DNA from: Cymbidium sinense
Lineage: Eukaryota; Streptophyta; Magnoliopsida; Asparagales; Orchidaceae
Direction of reading: 5' to 3'
Length of the DNA stretch: 64,000 nucleotides
Assembly (NCBI GenBank): GCA_021442155.1
Contig: CM038223.1
Coordinates: 32,896,983 to 32,960,982 of the forward strand
The position numbers and the translations under genes were made by a program. The notes beneath the pieces were generated by a model. The model saw nothing but the letters and a program-made list of their open reading frames with translations, searched no databases and had not been told where the DNA came from. Below are positions 11,683-23,975 of the stretch, one piece after another (the stretch's first letter is position 1; each line of letters begins with the position of its first letter).

Positions 11683-14600
11683 AATTCAAGTCCAATTGAG
11701 CATCCCCTCACCATCCTTGAGAAAAATGAAGTTGAGTGCAACCTTTCCCAAACCCTCATGCTATTAGTAAGCTGGAAAATGACCAAACCCATTAGAAAAC
11801 ATGTGAAGCATGGTCTCCACACTAATCCAATGGGAGGTAATCTAGTTCTTCCTTTTTAGAGTCTCATCACACCTCCACAAAGCTAATCGAGTCATCCCTG
11901 CCACCTGAGATCTCCACCGGTGAGGTACACACCAAACCTGACCTATTTTACTTCCAAATTTTGTCATTTTTGAAAGAAACTTAAATCTCAAGTGAGGTTG
12001 AGCCGTATAGATGTGATCTACATGAGTCATTGACAAATTTGGAATTAAAATCAAATAATTTCAATTGTTGGATCACTAAAAATCATTTAGAATTGACGAG
12101 TGGCTCACGGCTTCCACCATTGTAGATCAAGATGCAATCTCTGCCATTCATTCCTTCTATTTGGAATAGATGGTCAATATTTAGTCTAACAAATTAATTA
12201 AACTCCTATAACAAATAATGGGCATGATCTGAGCCATTCGATCTTCGATTAGAAGATCTGAATCAAATTGCAACCCACCGCCATTTTAACACGAGATCCA
12301 CGTGGTTTCTGCATGGATGAATCATGCGTCGTTGCATGTAAAGTGGTGCCATGTGGCTCTGACACATTTAAATAAGAAATTCAGGTTTTTTAAATTTAAA
12401 ATTTATAAAAAGTTAACAAAAACTTCAAAAATCATAAAAAATAAAATATACACAAAAAAATAATTAAAGACTACATGGATTCCTCTCAATAAGAGGAATC
12501 CATTAATCCCAAAATCCCTAATTTTAATGGGTAATTTTGGATTATTTTGAGTTCAAATTAAAATAATCAAACTCAAATTTACCCTAAACCATTGTTCCAA
12601 TTAAGTTGAAACTTTTAGGAAATGAAATTAGGGTTAACAAACACTTTAGGTAAAAATTTCATGATTTATTTCAAAGTAAATCAAAAGATGTTAAATTTCA
12701 AACCTTAAACCCTAATTTTAATAAAATAATTTGATATAAAATTAAGAAAATCATAAAAATTATAAGATTACCTTAAATTACCATAATGAACTATAATGAA
12801 TCTAAATAACCCATTGACACCCTCTAAAATTAAATAATCCATAAAATCACTTAATTTAGTAATTAATTGAAATAATTAATTCAATTAATCAACCTAAATT
12901 TTGGAAAATCATAATAAATCAACCAAGAATAAAAAAATTTTAAATGAACCCTCAATGGATGCATCTTCCATAGAGGAATCTAAGAAAAATAAACCTTTAA
13001 ATAATTTTTCCTAAAGTAGGCCTGATTTAGGTTTTAGTAAAATAAATAAAACCTTAATTAGTCTTAAAATACTTAGCCAATTAAAGTAAAACTTTATGGA
13101 AATCAAATTAGAATAAAACCCACTTAACATAGAACTTTCAAGACAAATTGATATTTGGATTGGAAGTTATTGAATTTATAAGTCTCTAGGTCAATTTATA
13201 TGAAATATTAAATTAGAAAATTATAAAATTATAAAAATTCATGAAATCAGCTTGAATATTTCAATTAACATTAGAAAATTTTAAAAAAAATTCTAACCTT
13301 TTGAAGTTAGGAAATTCAATTAATTATGCATTAGAACTTAATGAAAGAATTAAGAACATGAAATTTGATCAAAACCTAAAATTTAGGAAATCAGTAATAA
13401 ATTAATTAATCAATTAAAAATAGAACTAATTAACCTCTAAAATTCATATTTAAATGTGAAACTCATTGATATGAAAATTCTCTAAAATTTTTTAACTGAA
13501 TAAGTCATGTAATCCTAAAGCATAAATAAATAGAATTAGACTTAAATAGCTTAAACATTTAAAATGACTTCGGATAAAATGGGTACAGTCTCATTTTAAA
13601 GAATTAAATTTTAACATGAGATAACCTAACTAAAATCAAGAATAAAATGAGAGTGGAATAAATTAAATTACTATCAGTTCATTGAAAAAATACTAATAAC
13701 ATTCATGAAATGTGAATATAAATAAAATAAAGTGAATTTAAATGATAAATTACTCAATACATTATAAAATTGAAATATAATAAATTAGTGAAATCAAACT
13801 AAACTTTGAATTCATATAAATCTAATGCACATGGGAAAACTTCTTAACTCTATTTAAGTTAATGAATAATCTAATTCTAAGTGCAAATAAAAGTTATTAA
13901 CCAAATCAAGTAAACTTAAATAACTTAGTATCTTGAAATGGCCTAAGTTAGGATTGGTGCCCAAAATAGTCTACATCCCTTAGGTTATAACAAATAAAAT
14001 TTAATCCAAAGGGGTTGATCTAATCTTAACATATGGTGAAACCAAAACCTAAACTAAATCAAGAATGAATCATAATACCAATTTAAATGAATTAAGCTAG
14101 ATTCATATAAATTAAATTAACATAAACATTAATAGGCATAAAATTTAATGAAAGAATTAAATTAAATAAACTTAATCACTTGAATCAAATCATTTGAAGA
14201 TAATAATAAATGAAATTAATTTAATTAAAATCAAACCAATTAAATAAAATAAACACAATAAAGTGAAAAATGAACCAAATTAATTGGGTTGAACATAAAA
14301 AATAAATGAACAAAAATATTAACAAACATTAATGAAATGAATGAATGAAATAAATTTAAATCAAGTAAATTAAATAATTAAAACATATAAAAATAAATAA
14401 GCATTTAATCTAAACAAAATAAAAACTAAAATTGTGAATAAACTAAATCATTTAAACATTAATCATCAATAAGAAGAATGAATTTTAATTCAAATAAAAA
14501 TTAAAAGTAAAATTTTAATCAAACTAAATCAAACTTAATAGAACTTATGAAGAAGTGAATCAAGATACTTAGGACCTTAGTTTGATCCTTAAAATGAATC

Positions 14601-14870
14601 TTTATTATAAGTTAAAGATTTCATTCTACATGGAGTTAGGATGTTGAATAAAATGGATTCCACCCATAGTGAAACTTTATATATCCTTTCATTCTCGATA
14701 ACTTTACATTCCATCTTAACATAAAATGAATCTAAAATAAATAAAAAATAAATTTAAAAAAAATTAAATCATTTAAATTGTAACCACCCATGATAAATTA
14801 AACAATTTCTTAGACTAGAAGAAGTCAAAAGAATAAAAACAATTTTTTTTCATAATTACTAATATATGGT

Positions 14871-14958
14871 ATATAGTTTGGACACCTGAGGTCAAAGGGC
14901 TACTAGTTCGAAGGAGGCCTTGATACCTCGAATCTCTGGTATAACAATGACATGTACC
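14871..14958 (+). repeat. ~95 bp LTR sub-repeat, single copy in LTR3
   Basis: Runs from 'atatagtttggacacctgag' to 'aacaatgacatgtacc'. The same unit occurs twice in LTR4 (46003, 46306) and three times, inverted, in the LTR of element C (53061, 53349, 53593), but not in LTR1. Shared landmarks are 'tatagt(c/t)tggaca', 'gaaggagg(c/t)', 'tgat(a/t)cctc' and 'aacaatgacatgtacc'. Confidence 0.8.
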
Positions 14959-17066
14959 TATGAAAATTAAAAAGTCTCAAAATCAAATTAAATTAAATAT
15001 TGGAAATTCAAGTTGAAACTTGAACCTAAAAAAGACATGGTATAGTTTTACCACATAAGCCCATTTTCTTCACACACTAGAATATTAAGTCATCGACCCT
15101 AGAATTAGGTTAGGTCAATCTATGAAATTATGTGATGTGATGTGATGTTTTATAATTTTATGGTGTAATGTTTTAGACTAGATGACTAGGATTGTTTGCT
15201 TGTTAAACTAGATGGTAGGACATTCTTTCTAGACTAATGTTGACTTTTGTAGGGGGCAGTGCCAAAATGGGACCGCCGTAATAAATTATATATAAATGTT
15301 GTTTTGTTGTAGGTATGCTTAAGTACCTATGTATAGCCTAATAGGATAGGTGGGCTTGGCAAGCAACTAATGCTAAGCTCGTATGCTTATAAATATAATT
15401 GCTTGTGTGTTGTTTGTATTTCATAAAGTATGTTTTGTAGGGCTTAGGAATTTCTTTTTGAATTTTAAATGGAATTTGAGCCTAGAATTAGGTTAGGATC
15501 TATGTGGTCTAAGAATATCAGGAGTTGACCCACATTACTAGTTGGTGGTCCCTTGTGAAGCCTGAAGGAGGTCCTTGAAGAAGGAGACAATCTTGGAGGA
15601 AGACTCAAAGATCTAGACTTATAGTTCTACATTGGGATGTATAAGGGTAGAGTTTGACTACCTATTTTTCTCTTTCTTCTAGGGTGTACAATGATACTCG
15701 ACCGCATTGGCCTATTCTTTAATTTAAATTTATCTTAATTTATTTTGGGTGTATAATAGAATCAACCAGCTTTTCTAGATTTCTTTTCATATTTTTTGTG
15801 ATGAATGCCTAGAAGTTAGGCTCTAAGGAGAGCTCAACTTTCTACTTAACTAAAATATAAACCATTTAAATTAAAATAAAGAAATTCAAAACTTCTTACA
15901 TAAATTGAAGCCTTAAGTAACTTAAAATCAACTAGAAATAACTAGTTTTTCTAAATCATGCTAGCATATTGTTCTTGAATTGGGTGCTTCACCCATTACA
16001 CATAAGGGGCATCTAACCTTTAAAGATGACCACCTTCCTAGGGAAGTCTGCCTTCTCTTCTTGATTTGGCCAATGACTACTTCTAATTGCATCTCATTGT
16101 ATGCATAAATTACATACTCCAAAAATCTTAAATGAATTATGACTGAAGCTATAAAAGCTAAAATTTATTGCATTAGTTAGGTACATATCATACCCAACAT
16201 AATCTTAGGGATTAGGGAGTGAGTCTTGGTTCTTAGATTCCTTTATAAAAATACAACAACTTAGCCATCTTACATTCATGAGACTTGACATGCTGGATTT
16301 AAAATTTGCTTACGTGGTGTTAGCTGGCAGCCCTTCCATGTGGGTTATAAGTCCAAAAGAGTCAAGGATAGGTTTCCTTTCTCAAGTGAGAGAAAGATTA
16401 ATAATTCTAAAAAATGAAACTAGGTTGAGTTTCTGACTTATGTCAAAAGTAATTGCAGACTTAAGATCTGAAGCACTCTACTAAAGTAAGTCTTCAACCA
16501 TAGACATTTCTACAGTCTTATGCTATTGGAATATAAGCTCTAAATTTCTAATAAAATTTTAACTCAAAATTTAATTTAATTTCTATGCCTAATGGCTTTC
16601 TCAGTATCTACGGACATTTCCTACTCTATCCCTTTGGCTTCAAAAGAACTCCTTCCACTTTATAGTCTTCCCTTTCGAAATTCCAAATTATGAGGTTTCT
16701 TTTGAACCATCTTAAAAATCTATAGAAATAAATGTCTATTTCTTCAATCGAGAGTATTCCTATAAAGAGATCCTTATTCCTAAGATGTAATTAACTATGA
16801 GGGCTTGCCATTATAGGAAACCATGATCCCAATATAAAATAAACTTTATCCTATGTTTTCATGTAGTTCTAGGGAAGAATCACTGGAATGTTAATAAGAC
16901 CCATTAGCCTAAGGAGTTCTTATTTAAGTGATTAAATCCATTATAGGATAACATATTTATCTTCTGAGATAATATGCTTATTTCTTAATGAAAAAATTTG
17001 ATTACCTAAATAAAAAATTCTTAAAACCTATGCGGTGTCACAAATTTTTCCCATAAAAATATTTTC

Positions 17067-17084
17067 TGGCAACTCTACTAGGGA
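17067..17084 (+). other. Primer-binding site of element A (tRNA-Arg type)
   Basis: TGGCAACTCTACTAGGGA directly after LTR3. It begins with TGG, as a site pairing with the CCA end of a tRNA should, and differs by a few bases from TGGCGACTCTGCTGGGGA, the tRNA-Arg-type PBS I associate with Tat-lineage elements such as RIRE2 and Ogre (from memory). It marks the start of the element A internal region. Confidence 0.7.
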
Positions 17085-18925
17085 ATGGTTCTTCTCCCTA
17101 TCTTTAGAAATAAGTTTTTATTTCTATATATCAGTAATGTACCTATGTTTTCATGGGTCAAGATTTTCTTTTTTTCCGTTTGCTATCTTGCCATTTCATC
17201 CTCGATAGAATATACTCAACATCCATTAATTAGGGTATAGAACTTTCCTATTTGTTGAAATCAAATGGTTCTACAACTCTTATATTTTCAAAAGAATAAA
17301 TATCTTTTAAAACTTCAATCCAAACAAAAATGGCTAAGTCTTCCTAATGGGTCAAAAACTTTTCTATTAACTACATTAAATAATATCATTTAAAACTTAT
17401 GTGACTTCTTTATTTAAAAATAGAAAATGGTTGGGTAATTTATCTTTTCCACATATGGGATCAGTTTCTTTGTTGACGGTAGTAGATTGGCTGATGGCTT
17501 CATCATTAAATTCAGAGCTGGATTTGAAAATCTTAACATTATAACCAATAAAGTAACTCTTGCTCCTATTATTGAAAGAGCTATTAAGGATAAACAACCC
17601 ATTTTGGAGTTCACCAGTGTTCTTTATTCTACCCCTGCCATTTGTAAGGTAGGCACTACTAGCCATTGAGAAGGTCTAGGCAGGTCTTGCCTACTATAGA
17701 GACATTACCTGCTTCCTTCTTCCCTAGCACGTTTGAGGTCTACCTCTAAGCCTCCCCTCATGGCTAAAATTCAAAAAAAAAAAAATAGAGGGATGAGCTT
17801 AGAAGGATAGCCTTAAAAGAAAGAAAATAAAATAAAATGATAGAGATAGAGTTGACTAGGGCAAGGGATGAATATACCTTTCTTGATGCTTCCCCTCTAT
17901 TGAAAGGTACTAGATTCCATCCTCTTTCTATAACCCAAGGAAAGAAAGATGTACCTAGGATAGTAAGTTATCTACCTCACCCATTCAATTATGAGAATAA
18001 GAAAAACTTTAAAATGGTAAATATAAAAACTCATGGTAGATTATGCCAGATTCTTCATAGGACTCCTAGTACTTCTCTTATACTAAAGAGGAGTTAATCA
18101 ATGTCAAGAAAGATGAAGCATTTAAAAGCCTTGAGAGAGAGGTTCTAGGGAGACTTACGTCCTTCCAGAATAAAGAGAAGGAAAAGATGGTTCTTCATCC
18201 TAAAGAAAATCTTACCATTCTGTGCCTGTTATGCTGGATCAGTATCATCATTCGAGAAGATTCTTTACCTAGCATAGGGAGCAACCTGTTAGTATAGAGA
18301 GAGATAGGAGGACTTTCCCTAGAAAATAAAATAAAATAGTATATGTTAGAAAAGTTCCATTAGCTCTTGAGCCAAATATTTCTTTACCACCACCACCACT
18401 ACCATTAGAAAATGTACCTGTTATCAGGCAAGTCACAAAAAGGCCTTCATCACCTTCATTTAGGCCCCATGCTAAAGGGTAGTCCTCATCTCATATTTTT
18501 AAGAAGGGAGTAGAGTCTTTTCATTTATCTCCTTATGATAGAGAAGTTACAGATGAGCGACACCTTAGCTTGGGAGCCACTTTTATTATAGAAGAACTCC
18601 TTGTTATTTGAGATGTTATATAAGGTGAAACATTTAGGATGAAACCCATGGATGTTGGAGATGAGTCTGATGCCATCTTTGATAACAGTGTTATTTTTCT
18701 TTGCCTAATGGAAGAAGAAATGGAAACTATTATAAAAGAGGATGAAGAAACTAATAATAATAATAATAATACAAAAATGCTTTGATCTAGATCAGGATGA
18801 TCTATTAGATGATGACTTGAAACTTCATGTAGCACATATTTTTTTGGTGGACAGTAGGTCATCAAAGAAAGAATAGGATGAAGCACAAGAAAATCTTATA
18901 TCTAATCATACATAATAATTAATTA
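17085..18925 (+). pseudogene. Element A leader and degraded N-terminal coding region
   Basis: Between PBS and gag. A short frame at 17837-18097 includes DEYTFLDASPLLKGTRFHPL and KKDVPRIVSYLPHPFNYENK, read in the element's sense direction. Composition and placement fit the extra or N-terminal gag sequence of long Tat elements, but I do not recognise a domain. Frames at 17397-17669 exist on both strands and none is convincing. 18340-18900 has proline-rich and acidic stretches, plus an (AAT)n run near 18750, broken by stops. A 13-base A run lies near 17770. Confidence 0.4.
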
Positions 18926-20300
18926 TTTTGCTAAAGAAGATGGATGATCAGATTGCAAAGATGGAAAAGAGAATGGAGGAAATGATTGCTACCATGCAAT
19001 CACTCTATAACATGAATCCTTCTTCTTCCCATCATCATTCTATTTTCTACCCGAGGAATTCCCATCCTACTGATGAAGTGAAGCTCGATTTATGAGAGTT
19101 TCATCATCAGGAGCACAAACTTGTAGATGATACCTCCAAAACTAACTTGAAGACTTTAGTAGAATAACAAGTAAAGGAAGCATTAGCACAATCCCATGAC
19201 ATGACTCTGATTTTGAAGGGTAGATCTTACCTTGAAGAATATGATTTTATGCCATATCTTAAAGGATTCGTGCCTCCTTATTTTAAAATTTTTAATGGGA
19301 CAAGCAATCCTAGGTAGCCTTTAGCACATTTTCATGCGAGTTGCTACAATGCCATGGGAGTGATGCCCTATTATTCAGATAATTTGTTACTAGCTTGATC
19401 GGGGTTGCTTTCGATTGGAACTCTAAGTTACCAAATAGTTCAGTGTGCACATTCATTAAACTGGAAAACATGTTTGTAAAGAGGTTCATTGGCACACAAC
19501 ACCACATTACCATTGGCGACCTAGTGGTTGAAGAATCCTTAGTTGATTATATTTTGAGATGGAAGATTTTCAGCTTAAAGTGTGAGCCACAATTGTAAGA
19601 GCAGCATGCTGTTGAAATACTCCTCAGAAATATTCATGGTCTAGTGGCATTCTTATTGAAGACTTTACTATTAAGATATTTAAAAACTAGTTCAATAAAT
19701 CCTTTAACCTACAAGAAAAAGCCCATAGGATGTCGTTCTTAATAGAGCACTCTTCTTTATAACCATCAAAGGCTAGGAAGGTATTAAAAAAGAAGGCAGA
19801 CAATGTCTCTATAGTAGATAGAGGAAAGGCCCCCATATAGGTGTAGGTAGAGTGGTCTTCATCTTTTAGTCCATCACAACAACAACTATTACCACCCCCT
19901 AAGAAGATTTACCCTAGCCCTTTCAATAAGAGAATAAACTAAACTTATTCTTTTAAGAGAAAGGCAGCGAGAAAAATCTTCAAAATTTTAAAGAAAAAGC
20001 CAAATTTTAAATATTTGATTCGAAGAGGCTAGAACACAAGGTGAATAACTCAAACTACTATCCATATCATTAGATGTTTGGTCACACTATTGAAGATTGC
20101 TTTACCTTCAAAGACTGACTTAAGAGAAACTATAAGAAGAGGTTGGTGATAATCCATAAAGAGTACCTTATGGACCGTGAACAAGGGTTCATTAAGGTAA
20201 TTACAGGTGACTCTTCTACTTCATCTAGTTCTTCTCTTTCAAATGAATGGGATATAGCCTTATCTCATTCTTCTAAAAAATATTTGTTGAAAAAAATTGA
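18926..20300 (+). pseudogene. Gag of element A (capsid and zinc-knuckle-like region)
   Basis: Gag forms the particle that packages element RNA. Reading order: a charged coiled-coil-like stretch MDDQIAKMEKRMEEMIATM near 18940; VPPYFKIFNGTSNP near 19270; after a frameshift, the capsid core GVAFDWNSKLPNSS, FIKLENMFVKRF and DYILRWKIFSLKCEPQ (19400-19600), matching the retrotransposon gag domain pattern 'W..LP..S...F..L...F...F'. Near 20060-20115, YYPYHxMFGHTIEDCF is the single Tat-style zinc-knuckle-like motif, with its first Cys changed to Tyr. At least three stops and two frameshifts interrupt it. Element B has the homologous FEWYVELPNDSV at 35085-35050. Confidence 0.75.
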
Positions 20301-21500
20301 AATATTCAATACAAGATGAGATAAAGACTTGAAAGAAAATAATCTAGATTGATCCACTAGAGTTAAGAAATATGGCTCCACCTCAACCCCATTCAGCAAC
20401 TTCAAGTGTTTAGATGACTGGAGAGCGTGGTGAGGGAGGGGTATCTTCGATATTTTATAGAGTTTTGTATGATAAGGATGAAAAGGCTTGGCCTTACACT
20501 CCCTTACCTTTATGTACATATTTTAAAGATATGAATAAAAAGCTTACCTCTAAAGGTATTTCTTATATTTTTTCCATTTCTGATGAATGTGCTACTGAAA
20601 ATAATGAAAAACAAAAAGAAGAAAAAGAAAATTCTAATGATGATATATTTTATGAACTAGGGTCAGATACTGAGAGTCCTATGGATGACTTAAATCCTAT
20701 TAGTATTGAAATGGAACTGTCAGACTTTGACCAATCATTGGAAAAGTATATCATTGATTAGGGCTAGGTTTATACAACCCGTGGAGATATTACTAAGGTT
20801 AATCTCCATTGTGGGAAAGTATTACCACCTCATCTTCCTCCTAAAGATAAAGGAAAGAAAATTATTAACCAAACTTGAGAACCTTTATAATAAGATCCAG
20901 TAGTCAAGCCAACCATTCCTAAAGTTGACTACAACATTTTAGCCCATCATAGGAAACTTCCTGCTAGATGAAGTATTTATGATGAACTTATTCTATCAAA
21001 AGAAAAGATGGAATCATTAGTCTAAACATTACTCGATTAAGAAATATGCTTGACTCAGCTAGTAGTAACTTCTTTACATTAGGCTTGCTACTTCATGGAG
21101 ATCCCTGGATTCACCTTCTCTGATGAGGATCTACTCTTGGGAACAACATATCAAAACCCTTTATATTTCTATCAAGGTGGACAACATCCGGTTGTCAAGA
21201 GTTTTGGTTGCTCCTAATACTTTAGTGAACATTATGAGCTCCAGAGCACTATCCTTCTAGAAGATTGACAGTAGAAGACTCAATAGGGATAAGATGTTAC
21301 TGAGGTGATTTAATGAAATAGGTGAGAAAGCTTTAGGTTCAATCACTCTATTGTTAGAAATAGAAGGATTGAAAACTAAAGCAAATATTCATATCATTAA
21401 TTTGAAGACATCTTTTAATGCCCTCTAAGGTAGACCTTGGATACAGTAGTATAGGATGGTTCCTTCCTCATTCCACTAGTGTATAAAGTAGGCTAGGGAT
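20301..21500 (+). pseudogene. Protease region of element A, catalytic Asp lost
   Basis: Aspartic protease that would cut the Gag-Pol polyprotein. An acidic linker (20414-20761; NEKQKEEKENSNDD, DTESPMDD) precedes it. Then come YNILAHHRKLPAR and YFMEIPGFTFSDEDLL (about 20920-21130), typical of the approach to Tat proteases, and LSRVLVAPNTLVNIMSSRAL at about 21190-21245, where the active-site DPGS is replaced by APNT. The C-terminal flap region INLKTSFNAL then GRPWIQ and PSSFHxCIK (21400-21470) corresponds to the family's 'LLGRPWIH...PSTLHQ'. Stops occur inside the domain. Compare element B, which keeps IDPGAS. The Asp loss and the stops make it inactive. Confidence 0.7.
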
Positions 21501-22524
21501 AGAGTTGAGTATACCATAAAAGGTGACATACAATCATTCTCTATTCATGAAATTGAATTTTATGAAGACGTTGCTTATTATATGCCTAAAAGGCAAATAT
21601 TTGATTTAGTGGAATCTAGTGATATTGAGGTATTGAAGAAAAGATAAGAAGATGTCATAGCAAATAAACAAGAAGAAAGAAAAGGAGGAAAAAAAAGAAC
21701 CTCCAATAATCCAAATTGATTTGGAATCTATCTCTGATGAAGATTCCAACAAAATAGATACCTCAAAAAAAAGTTTAAATTTCATTAGAATTGGAAAATG
21801 ATGATGAACAAATGCAAGCATTAAAAGATGATCCTGATGTATCAACGTTTGAAAGATTAAAGCAATATGTGGATACATTAACTCAAACTCCCTTATCTCA
21901 AAATAAAATCTCATAGTTAAAAGTTAAAGTAGCCTATAATCTTAAAGGTGAAGGTGAAAGAATGTCAACATTTTATCTGTACTTGGGTGTTCAAGCTCAG
22001 AAGTAGATGTAAAGATTGATGACCCATCTTCAAATGAAATAATAGAACTCTTGTTTGATTGGTATCCTAAGTGTGAAAAGAATGCCATAAAGCATGGTTT
22101 AATTCCTAATGGTTGGCCCAAGGGTGCATCTCAATGCATAGAAATCTTATTACAAAAAAAAAAAAAAAAAAAAAAAAATTAAAATCCAAAGTTGATGTTG
22201 AGTTTGGTACCCTTAAACCTTTGGATGATAATGAACATTGATCAGTGATAAGAAATCATATGGAGTTTGATCAGTTTTTTGGAATCCTATCTAATCCTGT
22301 AGAAGAATCATGTTATGAAACATTAGATGATCTGAATGATTGCTTAGTTTAGAATGCACCTCTAGAATTCTAAGAAGAAAAATAAAATTCACTATTGATA
22401 AATTAAGGGAGATTAGCCTAGAAACTAAAGAAGACTCAAGATCAACTTTTATTAGTTCATTATTGAGTCCAGAAGATTCCAAAGAGTTGATCAACTTTCT
22501 CTAAATATAAAGATTGCTTTGTAT
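21501..22524 (+). pseudogene. Element A pol linker between protease and RT
   Basis: Continuous remnant coding text broken by stops: IHEIEFYEDVAYYMPKRQIF (about 21540-21600), an acidic segment with LENDDEQMQALKDDPDVS, then EFGTLKPLDDNEH (22200) and TFISSLLSPEDSKELINF (about 22445-22500), which matches the 'TFIS..L..EE' segment just before RT in Tat elements. A long A run (22154-22178) sits inside. Ogre elements carry an intron between protease and RT; I could not identify splice sites here. Confidence 0.5.
22154..22178 (+). repeat. Poly(A) run inside element A pol
   Basis: About 25 consecutive A residues in the coding-derived linker. No element end or duplication flanks it, so slippage is the simplest explanation. 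Confidence 0.9.
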
Positions 22525-23270
22525 GGAATTATGAGGAGATGCCAGATTTATCTCCCCATATTGTAGTTCATAAACTAGAGATTCAACCTGATGCAATTCT
22601 AGTGAAGCAAGCTCCTAGATGCGTGCATCTAGTAATTGAATAATAAGTCATCAATCAGGTTAAAAAATTAATTGAACCTACCTTTATATAATAAGAATGG
22701 TATCCTTCTTGGTTAGCAAGAATTGTCCCTATCAAGAAAAAGAATGACCAAATATGCATTTGCATTAATTTTTGAGACTTAAATACGGCATATCCCAAAG
22801 ATGAGTTCCCATTATTGTACTAGAACATATGGTGGACATAGACTCATTGCATGTTATCTTTTCATTCATGGATGGATCATTTGGGTATAACTAATTAAAG
22901 ATGGCTCGAGAGGATAAAAAGCATACGATGTTTAGAACTCCTATTGGGATATTCTATTACATGGTCATGCTAGTTGATCTCAAAAATGTTGAGCCTACCT
23001 ATCAAAGGGCCATGACTAGAATCTTCAATGACTTAATACATGATCAAGTTGAATGCTACATTGATGATTCAGTCATTAAAAGTTAAAAAAAGGAAAATCA
23101 TTTTTATGATTTATGGATTATTTTTGAATGGTTGCATAGTTACAACCTGAAAATGAATCACTTAAAATGTGCCTTTAGTGTAGCTTCAAAGAAGTTCTTA
23201 GGGTTTATAGTGAGGCACTATGAGATAGAAATAGATCCTGAGAAGATTACAACCATCATATAAATGTCAC
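22525..23270 (+). pseudogene. Reverse transcriptase of element A
   Basis: RNA-directed DNA polymerase. Read in order: WNYEEMPDLSPHIVVHKLEI (22525-22585), QAPR, EWYPSWLARIVPIKKKNDQI (about 22695-22755), INFxDLNTAYPKDEFPL, then after a frameshift SFMDGSFGYN, ARE(D)KKHTMFRTPIGIFYY, LKNVEPTYQRAMTRIFNDL, and the catalytic box ECYIDDSVIKS (YIDD instead of the usual YVDD) at about 23045-23085. It continues with FEWLHSYNLKMNHLKCAF and KKFLGFIVRHYEIEIDPEKI. All main RT blocks are present, but there are several stops and at least two frameshifts. Homologous to the RTs of elements B and C on the minus strand. Confidence 0.85.
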
Positions 23271-23975
23271 CACCTTGAAGTTGTACATAGCTAAGATTGT
23301 TCCAAGGAAGACTGGCATATTTATGAAGATTTATATCAAGTCTATTTGGAAGATGTCAACCATATATGGCATTAACCAAGAAAGATTCTAAATTCATTTG
23401 GTATGAAAAATGCGAGAGTGCATTTAAAAATTTAAAATAATATTAGATGAATCCACCTATTTTGGCTGCTCAATCCTCAATAAGCCATTAATTTTGTGTA
23501 CTATGGCATTAGATAAATCACTTGGAGGTTTACTAGCCCAAGTTAATGAAGAAGGGAATAAAAATTCTCTTTATTATCTAAGTCATAGACTCATCCCAGT
23601 GGAAATGAATTATCCACCTATTTGAAAGCATTGTTTAGCTTTAGCTTTCAGCTCTCAGAAACTAAAGCATTACAAGCTTTCTCATAAAGTAAATCTAATT
23701 TCAAGAGTGAATCCATTACAATATATTATGATTTGCTTGATGTGTTTAGGACATCTAGAAAATTGGTCAATGACTTTATTGCAATTTAAGATCACTTTTA
23801 TTCCTCTTCATGCTATAAAAGATTATGTTATAGCTGATTTATTGGTAGCACATCCTCAACCCAAGGGTTCTCCTTTAAATAAATGATGATCGTCTAGATG
23901 AACATATCATGCTTTTAGAAGAGGAACCTAATGCCACTTGGAAATTATATTTTGTTGATGTAGCATCATTTAAAA
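23271..23975 (+). pseudogene. RNase H of element A and start of a second RNase H
   Basis: RNase H degrades the RNA template after copying. Remnants in three frames: KKDSKFIWYEKCESAFKNLK (23380-23445), the region equivalent to 'LGALLAQVNEEG' at 23515-23560, the segment giving ITFIPLHAIKDYVIADLLVA (23785-23850), and WKLYFVDVASFKK (23938-23976), the opening strand of the second, archaeal-type RNase H that is a hallmark of Tat elements. The coding text then stops abruptly: a deletion removed the rest of that domain, the whole integrase, the 3' untranslated region and most of the 3' LTR. Confidence 0.7.

Larger units (their letters stand above)
10280..17064 (+). mobile_element. LTR3: 5' LTR of element A (6.8 kb)
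   Basis: Starts TATTGACCTCATTTTTG (hairpin partner 'tgaggttaac') and ends after 'gcggtgtcacaaatttttcc', three bases before a recognisable PBS. Modules: 'gggtcaattgggtcaa' words 10860-11170; GC-richer core 11290-12370 with TATA and a (GA)n tract; AT tract 12380-14560; 'ggatgttgaataaaatgg' near 14640; one ~95 bp sub-repeat at 14871; 'cacacactagaatatt' near 15070; 'tttgtagggggcagtgcc' near 15248; 'taaggggcatctaacc' near 16000; end module 16735-17064. Because the PBS and an internal region follow, this is the 5' LTR of element A. Small frames at 11578-12054 are not conserved between copies. Confidence 0.8.

Noticed and set aside
17397..17669. Overlapping frames of 60-89 codons on both strands
   Set aside because: No domain; the region is the element A leader, and mirrored frames on both strands are expected by chance.
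18533..18886. 117-codon minus-strand frame with a hydrophobic serine/leucine stretch
   Set aside because: Antisense to an acidic segment with an AAT run in element A; no supporting motif.
21606..21914. 102-codon hydrophobic minus-strand frame
   Set aside because: Antisense to the acidic, lysine-rich pol linker of element A; the apparent membrane segment is the complement of GAA/AAG codons.
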